Shown here one piece after another: positions 51,382 to 60,255 of a DNA stretch of 64,000 bases. Under the pieces are notes generated by a model. The model had not been told where the DNA came from. It did not search any database and saw nothing but the letters and a program-made list of their open reading frames with translations. Made by a program: the position numbers and the translations under genes. Each line of letters starts with the position of its first letter. Position 1 is the first letter of the stretch. Origin of the DNA: Bacteroidales bacterium (GTDB lineage Bacteria; Bacteroidota; Bacteroidia; Bacteroidales; ML635J-15); the NCBI GenBank assembly GCA_017620015.1, contig JAFZRE010000032.1, forward strand, positions 62,001-126,000. The letters run 5' to 3'.

Positions 51382-51455
51382 TCGGAGTGGCGCGACTCGA
51401 ACGCGCGACCGCTTGCACCCCATGCAAGAATGCTAGCCAACTGCACCACACCCCG
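51382..51455 (-). tRNA. tRNA-Pro (anticodon GGG)
   Basis: The 74-nt minus-strand sequence folds as a cloverleaf: acceptor CGGGGTG/CACTCCG, anticodon stem CTTGC/GCAAG with loop ATGGGGT, and T stem GCGCG/CGCGC. The anticodon GGG is at 51419-51421. C1-G72 and A73 agree with bacterial tRNA-Pro. CCA is not encoded (the next bases are CAA), unlike the tRNA-Ala above. Confidence 0.96.
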
Positions 51456-51518
51456 CCTAAAATGGACTGCAAAGATAGTCCTTTTTGCTAGTATGGCAAA
51501 ACTTTTTTTGAAATGTTT

Positions 51519-52418
51519 TTAAAGCATTTTCAATGAGCAAGTTGTGTCTGAGATTATAAGTTGATACCGTCCGCCTTCGACTAGTGGCTGGTTGTCGTCG
51601 ATATGCCCTACGGAAATTCCAAAGCCGATAGGGTAGGAATATTCCGCCGTGTGAGCCTTTACTATTTCGTAGGCTGTTTTGCCGAATGGACTTGCATTGT
51701 CCTTCATGTCGCTGAACGAGCCTACGACAAGACCGCGCAGTTTTGCAAGTTTGCCGCTCATTTTCAAGTTGAGCATCATGCGGTCGAGGTGGTAGAGATA
51801 TTCGTTTAGGTCTTCGATGAAGAGAATCTTGTCGTCGCAGTCGATTGAGAAGCCGGTTCCTTGCAAACTGTATATTATCGACATGTTGCCACCGATAAGT
51901 TCACCTTTCACAGTGCCTTTCCTGTTTAACTCGTTGGGTTCGAATGTGTACGATATTTTTTCTCCTTCAAGAATCCTGAATATATTTTTTATGCATTCGG
52001 CATCTGGATTGTTGTGGATCGCCTTTGCCATCTGGCAGTGCAGGCTTCTAACACCATGTTTGTTTGACAGGATGTGCAGGTTGGTTATGTCGCTGAAACC
52101 GAGAATCCATTTGGGATTTTTCTTGAATTTTTTCATGTCAATCTTGTCGATTATGTGGTTTACCCCGTAACCACCACGCGAACAAAGGATTGCATCGATT
52201 TCTGGATTGTCGAGAGCCTGTTGCAAGTCGGCAAGACGTTCATCGTCGGTGCTTGCCATCTGGTTGAATCTGCCGAGGCAGTGTTCGGATATTTCAACAT
52301 TGTAACCGATTGATTTTAAGTATGCTTCGGCAGATGTTACAAAGTCTGGGTTTATGTATCCAGCAGGACTTACGATTGCTATCTTGCTACCTTTTGATAA
52401 GTATTTAGGTGTTTTCAT
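51519..52418 (-). CDS. LD-carboxypeptidase (S66 family)
   Basis: This 299-residue S66 peptidase has IAIVSPAGYI at the N-terminus, CSRGGYGVNHI, the nucleophile motif GFSDITNLH (Ser), IGGNMSII and the C-terminal FGISVGHIDD with the catalytic His. It cleaves the L,D bond of recycled murein tetrapeptides. No signal peptide is seen, so it is probably cytoplasmic. The ATG at 52418 (MKTPKYLSKG) is preferred over a far upstream start. A -7-like CAACTTTG (minus strand, 52435-52442) precedes it. Confidence 0.92.
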   Translation of the reverse strand: MKTPKYLSKGSKIAIVSPAGYINPDFVTSAEAYLKSIGYNVEISEHCLGRFNQMASTDDERLADLQQALDNPEIDAILCSRGGYGVNHIIDKIDMKKFKKNPKWILGFSDITNLHILSNKHGVRSLHCQMAKAIHNNPDAECIKNIFRILEGEKISYTFEPNELNRKGTVKGELIGGNMSIIYSLQGTGFSIDCDDKILFIEDLNEYLYHLDRMMLNLKMSGKLAKLRGLVVGSFSDMKDNASPFGKTAYEIVKAHTAEYSYPIGFGISVGHIDDNQPLVEGGRYQLIISDTTCSLKML

Positions 52419-52575
52419 TCGTTTTATTTTCTGGCAAAGTTGCAAAAAAATAGAATGTGCAGTTTCTGTCTTTTATATAGGTTGTTAACAAGCGTTTGTA
52501 AATCATTGTCTAATGCAGTATAAAATTGTTAATATTAAATTTTTTGAGTTGGATGTTAAGGTCTGGAAAAAATAC

Positions 52576-52583
52576 TATCTTTG
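52576..52583 (+). promoter_or_regulatory. Promoter -7 element of the coiled-coil protein gene
   Basis: TATCTTTG followed by CA fits TAnnTTTGC, 42 bp before the ATG at 52626. Confidence 0.6.
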
Positions 52584-52625
52584 CAAATTGTTAAATGTAT
52601 TATTAATTTTATTAATTAAAGGAAG

Positions 52626-53543
52626 ATGAAAAGATTTTTATTGATTGTTGCAGCATTGGTAATCTCCGCTGCTATTTATGCACAGAGGGTTGATGTTGTT
52701 GAAACAACAGGTGTTTTTGGAAAGGCAAGTTATCCTTCAATGGCAACTAAGGTCATGTTTTCGGATGCCAAGACTGTAATAAAGGAATTTACCAATATGA
52801 TGAAGGGTTACAACCCAGAAACGTTGACAGCAAAGAAAAACTTGATTACCATTGATAATGTTATTATTCCCGCAATAAGCGAGAATCCTATTGATGTATT
52901 TGCAAATATCAGCCAGTCGAAGGGTTCTTCGGATGTAAATGTTGTTGTTGCTTTTTCGCTTGGCGCAAATGCATATATAACTTCATCGCAGGCTCCTGCT
53001 CTGTATCCAACAGCATCTAATATGTTGAAGGTTTTTGCAAACGACCTTACTGCCAAGAACCGCGATGCTATACTCAGCAAACTCGGCAAGGAAATGAGCA
53101 AGGAAGAAAAGAAACTCGCTTCGTACGAGAAGAAGGCTGCTGGTTACCAGAAGTCGCTCGATTCATACAACAAGAACCTTGACAAGGCTCAGCAGAAGAA
53201 TCGTGAAGCAACAACTAGCATTGAGGATACCAAGGTAAAGATTGAAACATCTAACAATCTTATTAAGGAATATTCTGCAAGCATCAATCCTGACAATAGC
53301 GATTCTGCTGTAAAGGACGCTTTGAAGTCAAGAGAAAAGGAACAGAAGAAGCTCGATTCTTACCAGAAGTCGTTGGGTGGCTACCAGAAGACCGTTGAGT
53401 CGTCAGCCAAGGACATCGAAAAGAACATGAAGGGCAAGACAAAAGCAGAAAACAGTCTGTCGGGTGCTAACAAGAACGTTGAAAAGCAGAGAGAGATTGT
53501 TCGTGCTAAGAGAGAAGCTTACAAGGCAGTTGAAAATCAATAA
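52626..53543 (+). CDS. Secreted protein with a long C-terminal coiled coil
   Basis: This 305-residue protein has a signal peptide ending at IYAQ (about residue 20). Residues about 21-140 are a mixed beta domain of no recognised family (VVVAFSLGANAYI). From about 150 the chain becomes a Lys/Gln/Ser-rich coiled coil with repeated heptad-like pieces such as SYEKKAAGYQKSLDSYNKNLDKAQQ-type segments, running to the C-terminus. It should be exported to the periplasm or surface; the function is unknown. It has a good ribosome site (AAAGGAAG) and precedes purQ by 10 bp. Confidence 0.85.
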   Translation: MKRFLLIVAALVISAAIYAQRVDVVETTGVFGKASYPSMATKVMFSDAKTVIKEFTNMMKGYNPETLTAKKNLITIDNVIIPAISENPIDVFANISQSKGSSDVNVVVAFSLGANAYITSSQAPALYPTASNMLKVFANDLTAKNRDAILSKLGKEMSKEEKKLASYEKKAAGYQKSLDSYNKNLDKAQQKNREATTSIEDTKVKIETSNNLIKEYSASINPDNSDSAVKDALKSREKEQKKLDSYQKSLGGYQKTVESSAKDIEKNMKGKTKAENSLSGANKNVEKQREIVRAKREAYKAVENQ

Positions 53544-53553
53544 AATATAATAT

Positions 53554-54252
53554 ATGAAATTTGGTGTAGTAATTTTTCCAGGTTCCAATTGCGACCACGA
53601 TATGGTTTATGCTCTCCGCGACATTTTGAAGCAGGAGGTTGTTGAACTGTGGCACAAGGATACCGATTTGCAGGGTTGCGATGCAATAGCAATTCCGGGT
53701 GGATTTTCGTATGGCGACTATTTGCGTTCTGGCGCAATAGCAAAGTTTTCCCCTATAATGGAAAAGGTAGTTGAATTTGCTTCGAAGGGCGGATTCGTAT
53801 TCGGCGTTTGCAATGGTTTCCAGATTCTGTGCGAATCGGGATTGCTGCCTGGAACATTATTGCACAATACAAACCAGAAGTTCATCTGCAAGAACCAGTA
53901 TATCAAGGCCGATAACAACGATTCGGCAATGACGATGTCGATTCCGAAGAACAAGCCGTTGAACATTCCTATTGCTCATGGCGAAGGTCGTTATTATGCT
54001 CCGGAAGATGTTTTGAAGCAATTGCATCAGAACGGACAGATTATATGGCGCTACTGCGACAAGGATGGCAATCTTTCGGAAGCAGACTGCCCCAATGGTT
54101 CGCTGATGAACATTGCTGGTGTATGCAATGCAGGAAAGAATGTCTTTGGTATGATGCCACACCCAGAAAGGGCTGCCGACAAGGAACTTGGCAATACCGA
54201 TGGACTTTACATCTTGCAGTCTATTATTGATTATTTGGAAGACAGGAAATAA
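53554..54252 (+). CDS. purQ: Phosphoribosylformylglycinamidine synthase, glutaminase subunit
   Basis: PurQ releases ammonia from glutamine for the fourth step of purine synthesis, with PurL and PurS. The 232-residue protein has VVIFPGSNCDHD, AIPGGFSYGDYLRSGA, the nucleophile Cys86 in FGVCNGFQIL and the triad His/Glu in MMPHPERA. Length is normal. It is not fused to PurL, so this organism uses the separate small-PurQ arrangement. The gene ends at a terminator. Confidence 0.95.
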   Translation: MKFGVVIFPGSNCDHDMVYALRDILKQEVVELWHKDTDLQGCDAIAIPGGFSYGDYLRSGAIAKFSPIMEKVVEFASKGGFVFGVCNGFQILCESGLLPGTLLHNTNQKFICKNQYIKADNNDSAMTMSIPKNKPLNIPIAHGEGRYYAPEDVLKQLHQNGQIIWRYCDKDGNLSEADCPNGSLMNIAGVCNAGKNVFGMMPHPERAADKELGNTDGLYILQSIIDYLEDRK

Positions 54253-54281
54253 GTTTGTCCAAGGATTATTTTTCATATTTG

Positions 54282-54311
54282 AGCCGTTCCTAATGGGACG
54301 GCTTTTTTTGT
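54282..54311 (+). terminator. purQ terminator
   Basis: AGCCGTTCC, a TAAT loop and GGGACGGCT, then seven Ts, form a standard hairpin 30 bp past the stop. Confidence 0.9.
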
Positions 54312-54321
54312 TCCGATATTG

Positions 54322-55476
54322 CTATCTTTCAGATACTTTTATAGGCATTTTTATATATCCTGCCCATATGTCGTTGTTGTCGTATGGTGTGCTAATGATG
54401 TTCGGATAAGATACTAGTGACTTCTTTTCGTTGTTGAGGATTTCGAAGCCAAGACTTATGGGGGATGGCTTTAAGTACCCGCTTGGGATTTCGAATGTTA
54501 TTTCTTTGCTTGTTGCGGAGCCTATTTTTATTTCTATGCTTGACGAGGCAATGATGTTTCCTAGCATGTCGTTTATTGTCATGAGCATTAATACGGAATC
54601 GTCAATATCGTAGTTTACAGTTGTGCAAATATCCATTTTCTCGTCAAATATGCAATTCATGTCAATTGCTAATGTTTTAATGCTTACATCTGTGATGTCA
54701 AAAGAAATGTTGTCTTGATGTATTTCCTTTAAATTGGCAAGTTTGTCTTCAGATATGTGCGGCAGGTTGTTTATTTTTCCCATATTATTCCGTGTGTCTA
54801 TGGATTTCGATATGGAGATCCTGCCTTTGTCAAAAATAATAAACTTGTCGCTGATTCTTGAAAATAGTGCAGGAGTGTGCGTTACTACAAGTATTGTTGC
54901 ATTATTGCTCTTAAGCCTTGATATTTCGCGTGTTACTTTTGTACGGAACTCGGTATCACCAACGCTTGTTACTTCGTCGAACAGGTATATGTCGGCTTCG
55001 ATGTTGACTATGATGGAGAATGCAAGTCGCATATACATTCCCGACGAGTAGTATTTTACGGGTGTGTTTATGAATTCGGGGAAGCCGAACATATCTATGA
55101 TTCTGTCAATCTTCTTTTCGATTTCTGATTTTTTTAGTCCGTACATTGCGCCTGACAGGAAAATATTTTCATAACCTGAGATTTCTGGTTGGAATCCGAT
55201 GCCAATTTCAAGAATTGCTGCAACTTTTCCGTCGATTTCAATTTCTCCGGATGTAGGCTGTGTGACTTCTGCTATCATTTTCAGCAGAGTACTTTTGCCA
55301 GAACCGTTGTGTCCCGATATGCAGACAACTTCGCCCTTTTGTATGTCGATGCTTATGTCGTTTACCGCCAAGAAACCCGTGCCTTTGTTCGATTTGCGCG
55401 AGAAAGGACTTGATTTTTCTGCCCTGTAGTATTCTTTCGACAGATTTCTTATTGATATTGCAGTTTCTGGTGACAT
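54322..55476 (-). CDS. ABC transporter ATPase for polysaccharide export (Wzt-like)
   Basis: This 384-residue protein has Walker A GHNGSGKST, the signature region KYYSSGMYMRLAF, Walker B ADIYLFDEV and the D-loop VGD. The C-terminal part (about 255-384) resembles the Wzt carbohydrate-binding domain, with GYLKPSPISLGFEI. It should energise export of an undecaprenyl-linked polysaccharide (O-antigen, capsule or teichoic acid-like) across the inner membrane with the permease encoded just upstream. The two are 1 bp apart. No glycosyltransferase genes surround them. Confidence 0.9.
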   Translation of the reverse strand: MSPETAISIRNLSKEYYRAEKSSPFSRKSNKGTGFLAVNDISIDIQKGEVVCISGHNGSGKSTLLKMIAEVTQPTSGEIEIDGKVAAILEIGIGFQPEISGYENIFLSGAMYGLKKSEIEKKIDRIIDMFGFPEFINTPVKYYSSGMYMRLAFSIIVNIEADIYLFDEVTSVGDTEFRTKVTREISRLKSNNATILVVTHTPALFSRISDKFIIFDKGRISISKSIDTRNNMGKINNLPHISEDKLANLKEIHQDNISFDITDVSIKTLAIDMNCIFDEKMDICTTVNYDIDDSVLMLMTINDMLGNIIASSSIEIKIGSATSKEITFEIPSGYLKPSPISLGFEILNNEKKSLVSYPNIISTPYDNNDIWAGYIKMPIKVSER

Positions 55477-55477
55477 C

Positions 55478-56293
55478 TTACAAAAGGTCTGTAATTCGTT
55501 TTTCGTATTTTTTGAAAATGAAGAATATTGATATTGCTAAACAAATAGTTAAGGCAATGCCAATAAGGTATTTGCAGTCGGGAAGTGGTGCGCCAAGCAG
55601 CGACCAGCGCGAGTATTCGATAATACCAGCAACTGGATTTATGTAAAGTATGAACTTGAAATTTTCAGGTATTATTGTGTCTGGATAAAAAACTGGTGTG
55701 ATGAATATCAAGAAGTTGGTTAATTGTGCTGCAATGCGTGTCGTGTCCATCGAAAACAAGGAGATAAAGCTTATGCAAAGTCCTATGCTGGATACACATA
55801 TTATTATCATTGTGAAAATGATAGGGAAAGCAAGCCAATTGATTGTGAATGACTGTCCGAAACCGATGAACAAGATTACAAACAAGACAAAGCCGATAGT
55901 AAAGTCAACCAATCCGAGTAAAACTTTCGATAGCGGAATGCATATTCTTGGAAAGTATAGTTTTTCGATTAGGTTTTGGCTGAGGATAAAGCAGTTGCTG
56001 CAATATCCTGTAATTGCAGAAAAGTAGTGCCAGATGAAGATTCCGGGAAGAACGAAAACGGGGTAGGAAATTTCGCCTGTGTCGATGCCGATGGCAACGC
56101 CAAACACTATCCAATAAACAGCAAGTCCAATTAGCGACTGTATTATATTCAAGAATATGCCAGTGAGGTTCATCGACGACTGGTTCTTGATTTCTCCTTT
56201 GGCGAGGGTTACGGCGAGATGCCTTGATGCCCATATCGACTTTAGGTAGTCAAGCGTTCCAATGTGTCCGTCTGGTGAAATAATTTTAGACAT
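55478..56293 (-). CDS. ABC transporter permease for polysaccharide export (Wzm-like)
   Basis: This 271-residue protein has six membrane segments and the ABC-2 permease pattern, including LAKGEIKNQ before the first segment and FLIFITPVFYPDTIIP near the C-terminus. It forms the channel that pairs with the Wzt-like ATPase encoded downstream. Its start is 2 bp after the radA stop, so radA, the permease and the ATPase form one transcript. Confidence 0.9.
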   Translation of the reverse strand: MSKIISPDGHIGTLDYLKSIWASRHLAVTLAKGEIKNQSSMNLTGIFLNIIQSLIGLAVYWIVFGVAIGIDTGEISYPVFVLPGIFIWHYFSAITGYCSNCFILSQNLIEKLYFPRICIPLSKVLLGLVDFTIGFVLFVILFIGFGQSFTINWLAFPIIFTMIIICVSSIGLCISFISLFSMDTTRIAAQLTNFLIFITPVFYPDTIIPENFKFILYINPVAGIIEYSRWSLLGAPLPDCKYLIGIALTICLAISIFFIFKKYEKRITDLL

Positions 56294-56295
56294 AA

Positions 56296-57669
56296 CTATT
56301 CTTGGTTTTGGTTAGATCCCTTGAAAAGCCTCGTGGCAAAGTCACGTACGTCGGCTACTGGAATAATTGTCGATTTCTGGTTTTTGACTTCTGATTTCTG
56401 CGATGCAGAAATGAAGATTGTTGTGAATCCGAGACGGGATGCTTCTGTTACACGTTTTTCTATAAACGAAACTGGCTTTATCTGTCCCGAAAGTCCGACT
56501 TCGCCGATGAAGCAGTAGTTGTCGGGTATTGCCTTGTCGATATAAGAGGATATTACAGCTGCCAATACAGATACGTCAACGGCCGTGTCGTTTATTTTCA
56601 GACCGCCTGCAATGTTCAGGAATACGTCCTTCGCATTGAGTTTCAATCCTAGTCGCTTTTCGATTACGGCAAGCAGCATCATGAATCGGCGGTTGTCGAA
56701 TCCTGTTGACGAGCGTTGTGGTGTACCATATACAGAATTTCCAACAAGTGCTTGAATTTCAATCATCAGCGAGCGGGAACCTTCGTTTACGGTTCCGAAT
56801 GCTATTCCGCTTAGGTTGCTGTTGTCGCCTGAAAGCAGTATTTTTCCAGGGTCGATGACTTCCTTCAGACCGTAGTTCATCATCTCGAACACGCCTATTT
56901 CGTAGGTCGAACCGAAACGGTTTTTCTTCGGGCGAAGCAAACGGTAGAAATGGTTATTGTCGCCTTCGAATTGGACTACAACGTCAACAATGTGTTCCAG
57001 GGACATAGGTCCGGCAATGTCGCCGTCCTTGTTGATGTGTCCAATTATTATTATAGGTACCCCCGACGATTTAGCATATTCCTGAAGTTTCTGGGCGCAG
57101 AGCCTGATTTGAGAAACTGTTCCTGGTGATGATGTTATGTCGGCAGATGCTGTTGTTTGTATGGAGTCGATTACAACTATTTCGGGATTGGTAGCCTTAA
57201 TTGTTGCAATAATCTTGTCTATGTTTATTTCGGAGTATATCAGGCATTGGGGATTGTTTATGCCAATTCTGTCGGCACGGAGTTTTATTTGTGTTTCACT
57301 TTCTTCGCCCGATACATAGAGGACTTTTTTGTTGATGTTTAGAGCCGACTGCAGTATTAAGGTAGATTTTCCGATTCCAGGTTCTCCACCGAGCAGTACA
57401 AGAGATCCTGGGACAAGTCCGCCACCCAATACACGGTTGAATTCGGTATAGGGCATGTCAATTCGATGCAGTTCCTTTTGCTTTATGTCTTGAATTGGAA
57501 CCGGATTTCCAGCTATTGCCTCAGAATATGCCTTGGCAGATTTGTCTTCTTTTTCTTCCGCTTCTTCGATGAACGAATTCCAACTGTCGCAGTTAGGACA
57601 TTTGCCAACCCATTTGGGCGAAACGAAACCACAATTCTGGCAGACGAATATTGTTTTGTTTTTTGCCAT
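56296..57669 (-). CDS. radA: DNA repair protein RadA
   Basis: RadA is a RecA-like ATPase that drives branch migration in recombination. The 457-residue protein has the C4 zinc finger (Cys10, Cys13, Cys24, Cys27), Walker A GGEPGIGKST, the KNRFG motif in PKKNRFGSTYE, and the C-terminal Lon-like domain (IPDNYCFIGEVGLSGQI). Length is normal. It heads the unit radA-wzm-wzt, 2 bp before the permease. The functional link to the transporter is not obvious. Confidence 0.97.
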   Translation of the reverse strand: MAKNKTIFVCQNCGFVSPKWVGKCPNCDSWNSFIEEAEEKEDKSAKAYSEAIAGNPVPIQDIKQKELHRIDMPYTEFNRVLGGGLVPGSLVLLGGEPGIGKSTLILQSALNINKKVLYVSGEESETQIKLRADRIGINNPQCLIYSEINIDKIIATIKATNPEIVVIDSIQTTASADITSSPGTVSQIRLCAQKLQEYAKSSGVPIIIIGHINKDGDIAGPMSLEHIVDVVVQFEGDNNHFYRLLRPKKNRFGSTYEIGVFEMMNYGLKEVIDPGKILLSGDNSNLSGIAFGTVNEGSRSLMIEIQALVGNSVYGTPQRSSTGFDNRRFMMLLAVIEKRLGLKLNAKDVFLNIAGGLKINDTAVDVSVLAAVISSYIDKAIPDNYCFIGEVGLSGQIKPVSFIEKRVTEASRLGFTTIFISASQKSEVKNQKSTIIPVADVRDFATRLFKGSNQNQE

Positions 57670-57680
57670 AAGCCGTTTAT

Positions 57681-57711
57681 AAAAAACAAACGACTGTCAT
57701 TGGCAGTCGTT
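57681..57711 (-). terminator. Terminator of the lipocalin-like gene
   Basis: On the minus strand AACGACTGCC, an AAT loop and GACAGTCGTT form a 10-bp stem, followed by TGTTTTTT. Confidence 0.85.
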
Positions 57712-57735
57712 ATGTTTATCTATATGAATAAATCT

Positions 57736-58149
57736 TTAATTTTTTCTTTTTAGTTCCATTCGATAGTATGCGCCACCCCTTGTCGGATCATCCTCGAATT
57801 CAATTCTTGTGGCTATAATAACATCATTCTTAACCTTGTCAACACGATAAATGCCATTAAGGTCGTCGCATCCCGGAAGCATTTCGCTGTCTCTGAAAAT
57901 AATACGTTCCTTTAGATTTTTCTTGGTAATTTCGTAGGTGCAACTGTCAACTAGCATTCCAGAATCAGATTCGAGTATTCTAATAGCGGTAGAATTACCG
58001 TCGAATGTAATCTGCATTGTGCCTTCTGGTTTGGTGTCAAAAGTCATTACATCCCATGTGCCTTGGATTTCGTTTGCAACTTTCTTGCAACTTGGCATAA
58101 GAACTAATGCAATACCTATTAATATAAGCAACGATATTCTATTCTTCAT
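57736..58149 (-). CDS. Lipocalin-like lipoprotein
   Basis: This 137-residue protein has a lipoprotein signal with lipobox MPSC (Cys21). The mature part has the lipocalin-like opening IQGTWDVM, followed by alternating strands MQITFDGNST, YEITKKNLK and RGGAYYRMEL. No ligand is evident. It should be a small lipid-anchored beta-barrel in the periplasm or outer membrane. It has its own promoter and terminator. Confidence 0.78.
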   Translation of the reverse strand: MKNRISLLILIGIALVLMPSCKKVANEIQGTWDVMTFDTKPEGTMQITFDGNSTAIRILESDSGMLVDSCTYEITKKNLKERIIFRDSEMLPGCDDLNGIYRVDKVKNDVIIATRIEFEDDPTRGGAYYRMELKRKN

Positions 58150-58176
58150 TTGTCATGTATGTTATAAAATTGGTCG

Positions 58177-58184
58177 CAAATATA
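58177..58184 (-). promoter_or_regulatory. Promoter -7 element of the lipocalin-like gene
   Basis: The minus strand reads TATATTTG, matching TAnnTTTG, 27 bp before the ATG at 58149. Confidence 0.6.
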
Positions 58185-58199
58185 ATATATTTTTTTCTT

Positions 58200-58682
58200 T
58201 TACAATCTTTTTATTATTAAAGAAGAAGAAAAGTTTTCAACAAGAGGTATTGTAATAACATTACCTCCATACGAACTTACAAATTCTGCTCCGACAATAG
58301 TCTCAAAGGTGTAATCTCCTCCTTTGACAAGGCAATCTGGACGCACTTCTTTGATTAGTTTTTCAGGTGTGTCTTCGTCAAAAACGACAACAGCATCTAC
58401 AAAACTAAGTGCGGCTAACAATATAGCCCGTTCCATTTGTCCGTTTATTGGCCTAGTTTCTCCTTTCAGCCTTCTTACTGATGCATCGGAGTTTAGTCCT
58501 ATAACCAACTTGTCGCCAAGTTCTTTGGCTTCGGCAAGATAAGATACGTGACCGAAATGTAGCACGTCGAAGCAGCCGTTTGTAAAAACGATACGCTTAC
58601 CTTCAGATTTCCACATCGAAACAAGTTCTCTTATTTCGGAAAAACCTACAATCTTTGATTTTATTGCTTGTAAGGTGGACAT
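58200..58682 (-). CDS. rfaE2: Heptose-1-phosphate adenylyltransferase (HldE C-terminal type, RfaE2)
   Basis: This 160-residue nucleotidyltransferase has the cytidylyltransferase-like motif [16 protein letters not shown] with its HxGH, plus [20 protein letters not shown] and VKGGDY. It should convert D-glycero-beta-D-manno-heptose 1-phosphate to ADP-heptose for the LPS core. The kinase half (HldE-N) is not fused and is not in this window. The start codon overlaps the panD stop by 1 bp, making panC-panD-rfaE2 one unit. Confidence 0.93.
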   Translation of the reverse strand: MSTLQAIKSKIVGFSEIRELVSMWKSEGKRIVFTNGCFDVLHFGHVSYLAEAKELGDKLVIGLNSDASVRRLKGETRPINGQMERAILLAALSFVDAVVVFDEDTPEKLIKEVRPDCLVKGGDYTFETIVGAEFVSSYGGNVITIPLVENFSSSLIIKRL

Positions 58683-59032
58683 TACAATATTTTGTTTGTC
58701 CTAGTGTCGGGAAAAACGAACGATGGCTTGAATATTTTTGCTTCTTCAAAATCCATTGAAGCGTAGGAGATTATAATCACTATGTCGCCAACCTGAGCCT
58801 TGCGGGCGGCTGGTCCGTTAAGGCAAATTACACCTGTGCCACGCTTACCCTTGATGACGTATGTCTCAAGGCGTTCTCCGTTGTTTACGTTAACAACTTG
58901 AACTTTTTCGTTCTCAATGATATTTGCAGCGTCCATCAGGTCTTCGTCAATTGTTATGCTTCCAACGTACTGAAGGTTTGCTTCGGTGACGGTGACCTTG
59001 TGAATTTTCGATTTTACTACTTCTATGTTCAT
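58682..59032 (-). CDS. panD: Aspartate 1-decarboxylase
   Basis: PanD makes beta-alanine from aspartate for pantothenate synthesis. The 116-residue proenzyme has the self-cleavage site Gly24-Ser25 in QYVGSITID, where the pyruvoyl group forms, and [20 protein letters not shown] further along. Length is normal. It lies between panC (38 bp upstream) and rfaE2 (1-bp overlap) and is probably cotranscribed with both. Confidence 0.96.
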   Translation of the reverse strand: MNIEVVKSKIHKVTVTEANLQYVGSITIDEDLMDAANIIENEKVQVVNVNNGERLETYVIKGKRGTGVICLNGPAARKAQVGDIVIIISYASMDFEEAKIFKPSFVFPDTRTNKIL

Positions 59033-59070
59033 TTCAGATGTCGTAAAAAAACGGGTGCAAATTTAAGCAA

Positions 59071-59922
59071 TTATTTAATGTCGCAATTAATATTGTCAAT
59101 TAATCTTATGTTTCCGCACCAAACTGCAATACAGAGCCTTGTGGTGATTTTCTTGTCGAATTTGCTTAAAAGTTCAAGGTTTTCGGAGTTGCAGAATGCC
59201 GCATATTCCATCTTCATGAATTTTACGCTGTCGATTTTTGATTTCAGAGTCTCTATAAGAGTATCTGGAGTTTGTGATTCTGGAATATCGGCGCAGGTTT
59301 CGGTTATTATCTTGTAAATTTGTGGAGCGACTTCCAATTGTTCTGCCGTTAGAAGCTTGTTCCTTGAACTTTTTGCAAGTCCGCTTTCTTCGCGAACAAT
59401 TGGGCAGGGAACTATTGTCAATGGCAGATTTTTCTGCTTTACCATAAGTTTTATGATTGCAACTTGTTGGAAATCTTTTTCTCCAAAATATGCGAAGTTG
59501 GGCTTAACAAGGTCGAAAAGCCTATATACTATATCGACAACTCCTTGAAAATGACCAGGGCGGAATTCTCCTTCGTATTTTCTGTCGAGTCCGAGAAAAT
59601 CCATCTTGCAGCCATCGTAGCCGTTGTAGATGTCGTCGGCGGTTGGCAGGTAGAGGATGTCACATTTTACGCTTTCGAGCAATGCAATGTCGGCATCGGT
59701 GGTTATCGGGTAATTTTTGTAGTCGTTCGGGTCGTTGAATTGACGTGGGTTTACGAATACGGAAACGACCGTGCAATCGTTTTCGGCAACACTGCGGCGT
59801 ATTAGCGATGCGTGTCCTTCGTGCAGTGCACCCATTGTCGGAACAAAACCTAATTTCTTGCCTTTTAATGAGTTGCCATTTCTCAAGGCTGTAAGTTCAT
59901 CAACAGTTCTAACTATTTTCAT
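59071..59922 (-). CDS. panC: Pantothenate synthetase
   Basis: PanC joins pantoate and beta-alanine using ATP in the cytoplasm. The 283-residue protein has GFVPTMGALHEGHASLI (HxGH-type) and YFGEKDFQQVAI, with the C-terminal half ending at IRLIDN. Some usually conserved positions differ: VNPRQF where VNPTQF or VNPMQF is normal, NYPITTDAD where YPR is normal, and GLAKSSRN where GLAMSSRN is normal. These may lower activity or reflect lineage divergence. A variant -7 element TAATTTCG (minus strand, 59943-59950) precedes it. Confidence 0.93.
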   Translation of the reverse strand: MKIVRTVDELTALRNGNSLKGKKLGFVPTMGALHEGHASLIRRSVAENDCTVVSVFVNPRQFNDPNDYKNYPITTDADIALLESVKCDILYLPTADDIYNGYDGCKMDFLGLDRKYEGEFRPGHFQGVVDIVYRLFDLVKPNFAYFGEKDFQQVAIIKLMVKQKNLPLTIVPCPIVREESGLAKSSRNKLLTAEQLEVAPQIYKIITETCADIPESQTPDTLIETLKSKIDSVKFMKMEYAAFCNSENLELLSKFDKKITTRLCIAVWCGNIRLIDNINCDIK

Positions 59923-60039
59923 CTCAATGAAATTTATTGCTGCGAAATTATAATTAACATTTTACATGGCAAGGGAAAAAATGCTTGTTGTTTACTATAA
60001 ATCTTTAGTCTTATAACACGAATAATTTGTAGGGTTGCA

Positions 60040-60064
60040 TGGCGGTTTGTGTCGCCAGTTTTTT
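60040..60064 (+). terminator. Terminator-like hairpin of unknown owner
   Basis: TGGCG (60040-60044), an 8-base loop and CGCCA (60053-60057) are followed by GTTTTTTG. No gene on the plus strand ends here, so it might end a small RNA or be incidental. Confidence 0.4.
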
Positions 60065-60207
60065 GTTGCATAGATAAACAAGAATACATATCGTATGCTT
60101 ATGAGCAGAGCTCGGAATGGATGCTATATGTATGTGATGGATGATGAATTGAGAGAATATATGCGAAGTAGATAGATTTAGGTTTTTCGTATCTCCAATA
60201 TTTTTCT

Positions 60208-60215
60208 TAATTTTG
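60208..60215 (+). promoter_or_regulatory. Promoter -7 element of surE
   Basis: TAATTTTG followed by C fits TAnnTTTG, 40 bp before the ATG at 60256. Confidence 0.6.
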
Positions 60216-60255
60216 CACTTTGTAACAAATAAACGAAAATTTTCGCTAAATATTT

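Larger units (their letters stand above)
59923..60255. other. 333-bp gap upstream of surE
   Basis: It contains a variant promoter for panC (near 59943), a hairpin TGGCG...CGCCA followed by GTTTTTTG (60040-60064), and the surE -7 element (60208-60215). A 24-codon open frame at 60101-60175 has no ribosome site. No convincing gene is seen. Confidence 0.6.

Noticed and set aside
60095..60175. Small ORF ending in RSR before surE
   Set aside because: It has no ribosome site and lies upstream of the surE promoter without a promoter of its own.
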